From Rheinheimera sp. MM224 (lineage in GTDB: Bacteria; Pseudomonadota; Gammaproteobacteria; Enterobacterales; Alteromonadaceae), in NCBI RefSeq assembly GCF_947090785.1, contig NZ_OX352320.1, forward strand, positions 3,151,001 through 3,215,000: DNA of 64,000 bases. The letters run 5' to 3'. The translations under genes and the position numbers were made by a program. Position 1 is the first letter of the stretch; each line of letters starts with the position of its first letter. The notes beneath the pieces are model-generated. The model worked only from the letters and a program-made list of their open reading frames with translations, searched no databases and had not been told where the DNA came from. This document shows positions 61,566 to 64,000 of the stretch, piece by piece.

Positions 61566-63059
61566 ATGTCCGCCCAGATGGAATTTTGGTTGTATTTATA
61601 TTTCCCGCAATTGCAGCTAGATAAATTGGTATTGCTGCAAAACACAACTACAGCCTTATCTGGTCAGGGTAAAAGTCATCATCTTGATTTAACAGCTCCG
61701 CTAGCGATAGTAGGTGCTGACCATCAGTTGCTGCAACTCAACTCTGCTGCCAGGCAGGCAGGTTTAGCTTTGGGTATGGGATTGGCGTCCGCAGCCTCTT
61801 TATGCCATCAATTGCAGCTGGTACCCCATCAGGTGGATCAAGAACAGCAACAACTGCAGCAGTTAGCTCAGCTGTTGTATCAATACTGTGCCGATATAGC
61901 GCTGCAAGCTGATTCAGGTTTATTACTGAAATTAAGCCCCATGCTGGCTTTGTATGGTGGAGCTATGCAGTTCTGGCAGCAGATACAACAGGTGCTGCAA
62001 CAAGCAGGTTATCAGTATCATTTTGCCACAGCGCAGCAGCCCTTAGTCGCACGCTTACTGGCGCAGCAGCACTGGGATCAATTTTTACTGCAAAGCGATA
62101 AAATTCAGCAGCAACTCAAAGCTCTTCAACTGCAACATGCCCAATTGCCAGACAAATTACAGGAGCAATTACAGCGGCTTGGACTGACACAGCTTGGTGA
62201 TCTATTGAAGATCCCACAGGCTGAACTGGTAAGGCGTTTTGGTGTTGAAATGCTGCAGTATTTACAACAACTGACAGGAGCAAAACCCGCGTTACTGCAG
62301 TTTATTCAACCCGCAGAACACTTTGAGCAGAAGTTGGAACTGCTGTACGAAATGGAACGCAGCGACCAATTGCTTGGGCCTTTGCAGCATTTGTTTGGTT
62401 TACTGCAGCTGTATTTACAACAACGGGATCAATTGGCCTACCAGCTGGAGCTTTGCTTACTACAGCGCCAGGATCAGCAGCAACAGCTGCAATTGCATTC
62501 AGCTCAGGGTGAATACCAAAGCAAAGACTGGCTGAAGATTGGCGAATTGCAGCTGGAGCGCTTAAAGCTGAAAAAACCTGTGATCCAGCTGAAACTGATT
62601 TTAAGGCGCAGTGGGCCACGTTACGCTCAGTATAAAACCCTGTTTGCTGGCCATTTGGAGGCAGGTAAAGCACAGCTATACTCTGCCTTGCAGCTCTTGT
62701 CATTACTGCAGGCTCGTTTAGGTAAAGATCAGGTCACAAGCCCTTGTCTCCACAATGATCTGCTGCCTGAACAGGCCAGTAGTTATGCTGCTGCTTTAGA
62801 GCCACAAGCTGCTATTGCCGGCACTTTAGCTGCGGTGCGGCCAGCATTTTTAGTGGAGCCACCTTTGGCTCTGGATACAGAGCAGCAACAGCAGTTGCTG
62901 CTGCATTATGGCCCTGAACGTTTAAGCAGTGGCTGGTGGCAACAACAGAGCCAGCACCGTGATTATTATGTCGGCCAAAATGCGCAAGGCCAGTGGTTGT
63001 GGTTATTTCGTGATTTACAAAAGCCGGAACAGCTGTACCTGCAGGGGTATTTCAGCTAA
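61566..63059 (+). CDS. imuB: ImuB, Y-family polymerase-like mutasome protein
   Basis: A 497-residue Y-family protein lacking normal catalytic acids but with the DinB-like fold: LYLYFPQLQLDKL, PLAIVGADHQLLQLNSAARQAGLALGMGLASAASL, and LLKIPQAELVRRFG as an HhH motif. In other bacteria ImuB links DnaE2 to the beta clamp. It is strikingly Gln-rich (QQLQQLAQLLYQ). It overlaps dnaE2 by one base (TAATG). Confidence 0.92.
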   Translation: MSAQMEFWLYLYFPQLQLDKLVLLQNTTTALSGQGKSHHLDLTAPLAIVGADHQLLQLNSAARQAGLALGMGLASAASLCHQLQLVPHQVDQEQQQLQQLAQLLYQYCADIALQADSGLLLKLSPMLALYGGAMQFWQQIQQVLQQAGYQYHFATAQQPLVARLLAQQHWDQFLLQSDKIQQQLKALQLQHAQLPDKLQEQLQRLGLTQLGDLLKIPQAELVRRFGVEMLQYLQQLTGAKPALLQFIQPAEHFEQKLELLYEMERSDQLLGPLQHLFGLLQLYLQQRDQLAYQLELCLLQRQDQQQQLQLHSAQGEYQSKDWLKIGELQLERLKLKKPVIQLKLILRRSGPRYAQYKTLFAGHLEAGKAQLYSALQLLSLLQARLGKDQVTSPCLHNDLLPEQASSYAAALEPQAAIAGTLAAVRPAFLVEPPLALDTEQQQQLLLHYGPERLSSGWWQQQSQHRDYYVGQNAQGQWLWLFRDLQKPEQLYLQGYFS

Positions 63060-64000
63060 TGAAAAGCCAAAACTCAACCACACACAGTGACTATTCTGAG
63101 CTGGTTTGCCAAAGCCACTTCTCCTTCCTGCAAGGCGCTTCCAGTCCGGCTGAATTGGTGCAACAAGCCGCTATTTTAGGTTACAAGGCACTGGCTATTA
63201 CCGATGAATGCTCGCTGGCAGGCGTAGTACGCGCTCACCATCAGATCAAAGAAAAGCAGTTGCCACTGAAGCTGATTATTGGCTCCTTGCTGGTACTGAA
63301 CCCGCAGCTAAGGCTGGTGCTTTTGTGTCCGAACAAAACCGCCTATAGCGAGTTATGCCGCATTATTACCCAGGCCAGACGCCGCGCCGAAAAAGGCTCG
63401 TATCAGCTGGCCGAATGGGATATTCAGCGTGTTCAGCATTGTCAGATCCTTTGGCAACCTAGTGGCGATCATCAGACCGATCAGTACTGGGGCAACTGGT
63501 TAAATCAACATCATGCAGAACGGTTATGGCTTGGGGCCAGCCGCAAGTTACAAAGTCAGGATCAGTTTTATCTGCCTTATTGCCAACAACTGGCACAGAA
63601 GCTCCAACTGCCCTGCTGTGCAACAGGTGAAGTGCTGATGCATCAAGCCAGCCGTTTGCCTTTGCAACATGCATTAAGCGCCATTAAAGCTGGCATGGCT
63701 GTGCCTGATATGGCGCGGCAGCTGTTAAGTAACGCCGAACAAAGCTTAAGGCCCATTAAAAAACTGCAGCAGTTATTTCCGCCAGAGCTTCTGGACAATA
63801 GCCAGAAACTGGCTGATTTATGCCATTTTTCTTTGGATGAATTAAGTTACCAGTACCCGGCTGAACTAGTGCCTGAAGGCAAAACCGCCATGCAGCATTT
63901 ACGGGATTTGGTGAAAGCAGGCGAGAAACAACGTTTCCCTGAAGGGGTGCCTGCTGATATCCAGCAGACCATCAATAAAGAGCTGGATTTAATAGAGCAG
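63059..64000 (+). CDS. dnaE2: Error-prone DNA polymerase DnaE2, 5' part (continues beyond window)
   Basis: The gene starts at ATG 63059 inside the imuB stop (TAATG). The 314 visible codons cover the PHP domain start: YSELVCQSHFSFLQGASSPAELVQQAAILGY, ALAITDECSLAGVVRAH and LIIGSLLVLNPQLRLVLLCPN. It is a C-family polymerase for lesion bypass that works with ImuA and ImuB. The frame is open to the right edge without a stop. Confidence 0.95.
   Translation, partial: MKSQNSTTHSDYSELVCQSHFSFLQGASSPAELVQQAAILGYKALAITDECSLAGVVRAHHQIKEKQLPLKLIIGSLLVLNPQLRLVLLCPNKTAYSELCRIITQARRRAEKGSYQLAEWDIQRVQHCQILWQPSGDHQTDQYWGNWLNQHHAERLWLGASRKLQSQDQFYLPYCQQLAQKLQLPCCATGEVLMHQASRLPLQHALSAIKAGMAVPDMARQLLSNAEQSLRPIKKLQQLFPPELLDNSQKLADLCHFSLDELSYQYPAELVPEGKTAMQHLRDLVKAGEKQRFPEGVPADIQQTINKELDLIEQ

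Overview
The window looks like chromosome of a gammaproteobacterium close to Rheinheimera and other Alteromonadales/Chromatiaceae. This is an inference from gene content: paired TonB receptors, an S46 dipeptidyl peptidase with a POT peptide transporter, a second EF-G, and an imuA-imuB-dnaE2 SOS cassette. Base composition is moderate and AT-leaning. I saw no rRNA, tRNA, CRISPR array, complete insertion sequence or prophage module. Most of the window is single genes or two-to-four-gene operons.

Layout. 1-9750: 3' end of a PhoX-type phosphatase, small membrane and monooxygenase genes, an RluA-type pseudouridine synthase, cytochrome b561, an MgtC/DUF4010 protein, a luciferase-like oxidoreductase, a secreted subtilase, a DUF481 outer-membrane protein and a fasciclin protein. 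9900-15700: an ArsR regulator with an Old Yellow Enzyme, then a two-component system divergent from a DUF5666 lipoprotein and a YgiW/BOF protein. The divergent region and the region upstream of ygiW carry the same 11-bp-phased direct repeat, which suggests one regulon. 15700-26600: a TonB receptor with a PepSY reductase-like partner, a second EF-G (fusA), a second TonB receptor with Fur-like sites, and a gluzincin peptidase. 26600-29100: a Crp-type regulator, a cytosolic diguanylate cyclase and an unknown protein in one operon.

29400-49600 is an accessory patchwork of small, mostly minus-strand genes: zinc ribbons, DUF2784, DUF2937, methyltransferase, acetyltransferases, VOC proteins, a BLUF photoreceptor, a PNPOx-like protein and a phosphatase. 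Stable genes (pepD, a GH95 fucosidase) are set among them. Several genes here are broken: a nonsense codon in an NTF2-like gene, a split AraC regulator, and two adjacent frameshifted membrane-protein genes. Some boundaries resemble integron attC ends, but no integrase is in view. A GC-rich crotonase with an apparent signal peptide at 47189 looks acquired.

49800-64000 returns to core-like content: an S46 peptidase and POT transporter for peptide use, YccF and DUF417 membrane proteins, an alkyltransferase-like DNA repair protein, a minus-strand run of transporters with a 2H phosphoesterase, and finally a LexA-boxed imuA-imuB-dnaE2 mutagenesis operon whose last gene runs off the right edge.
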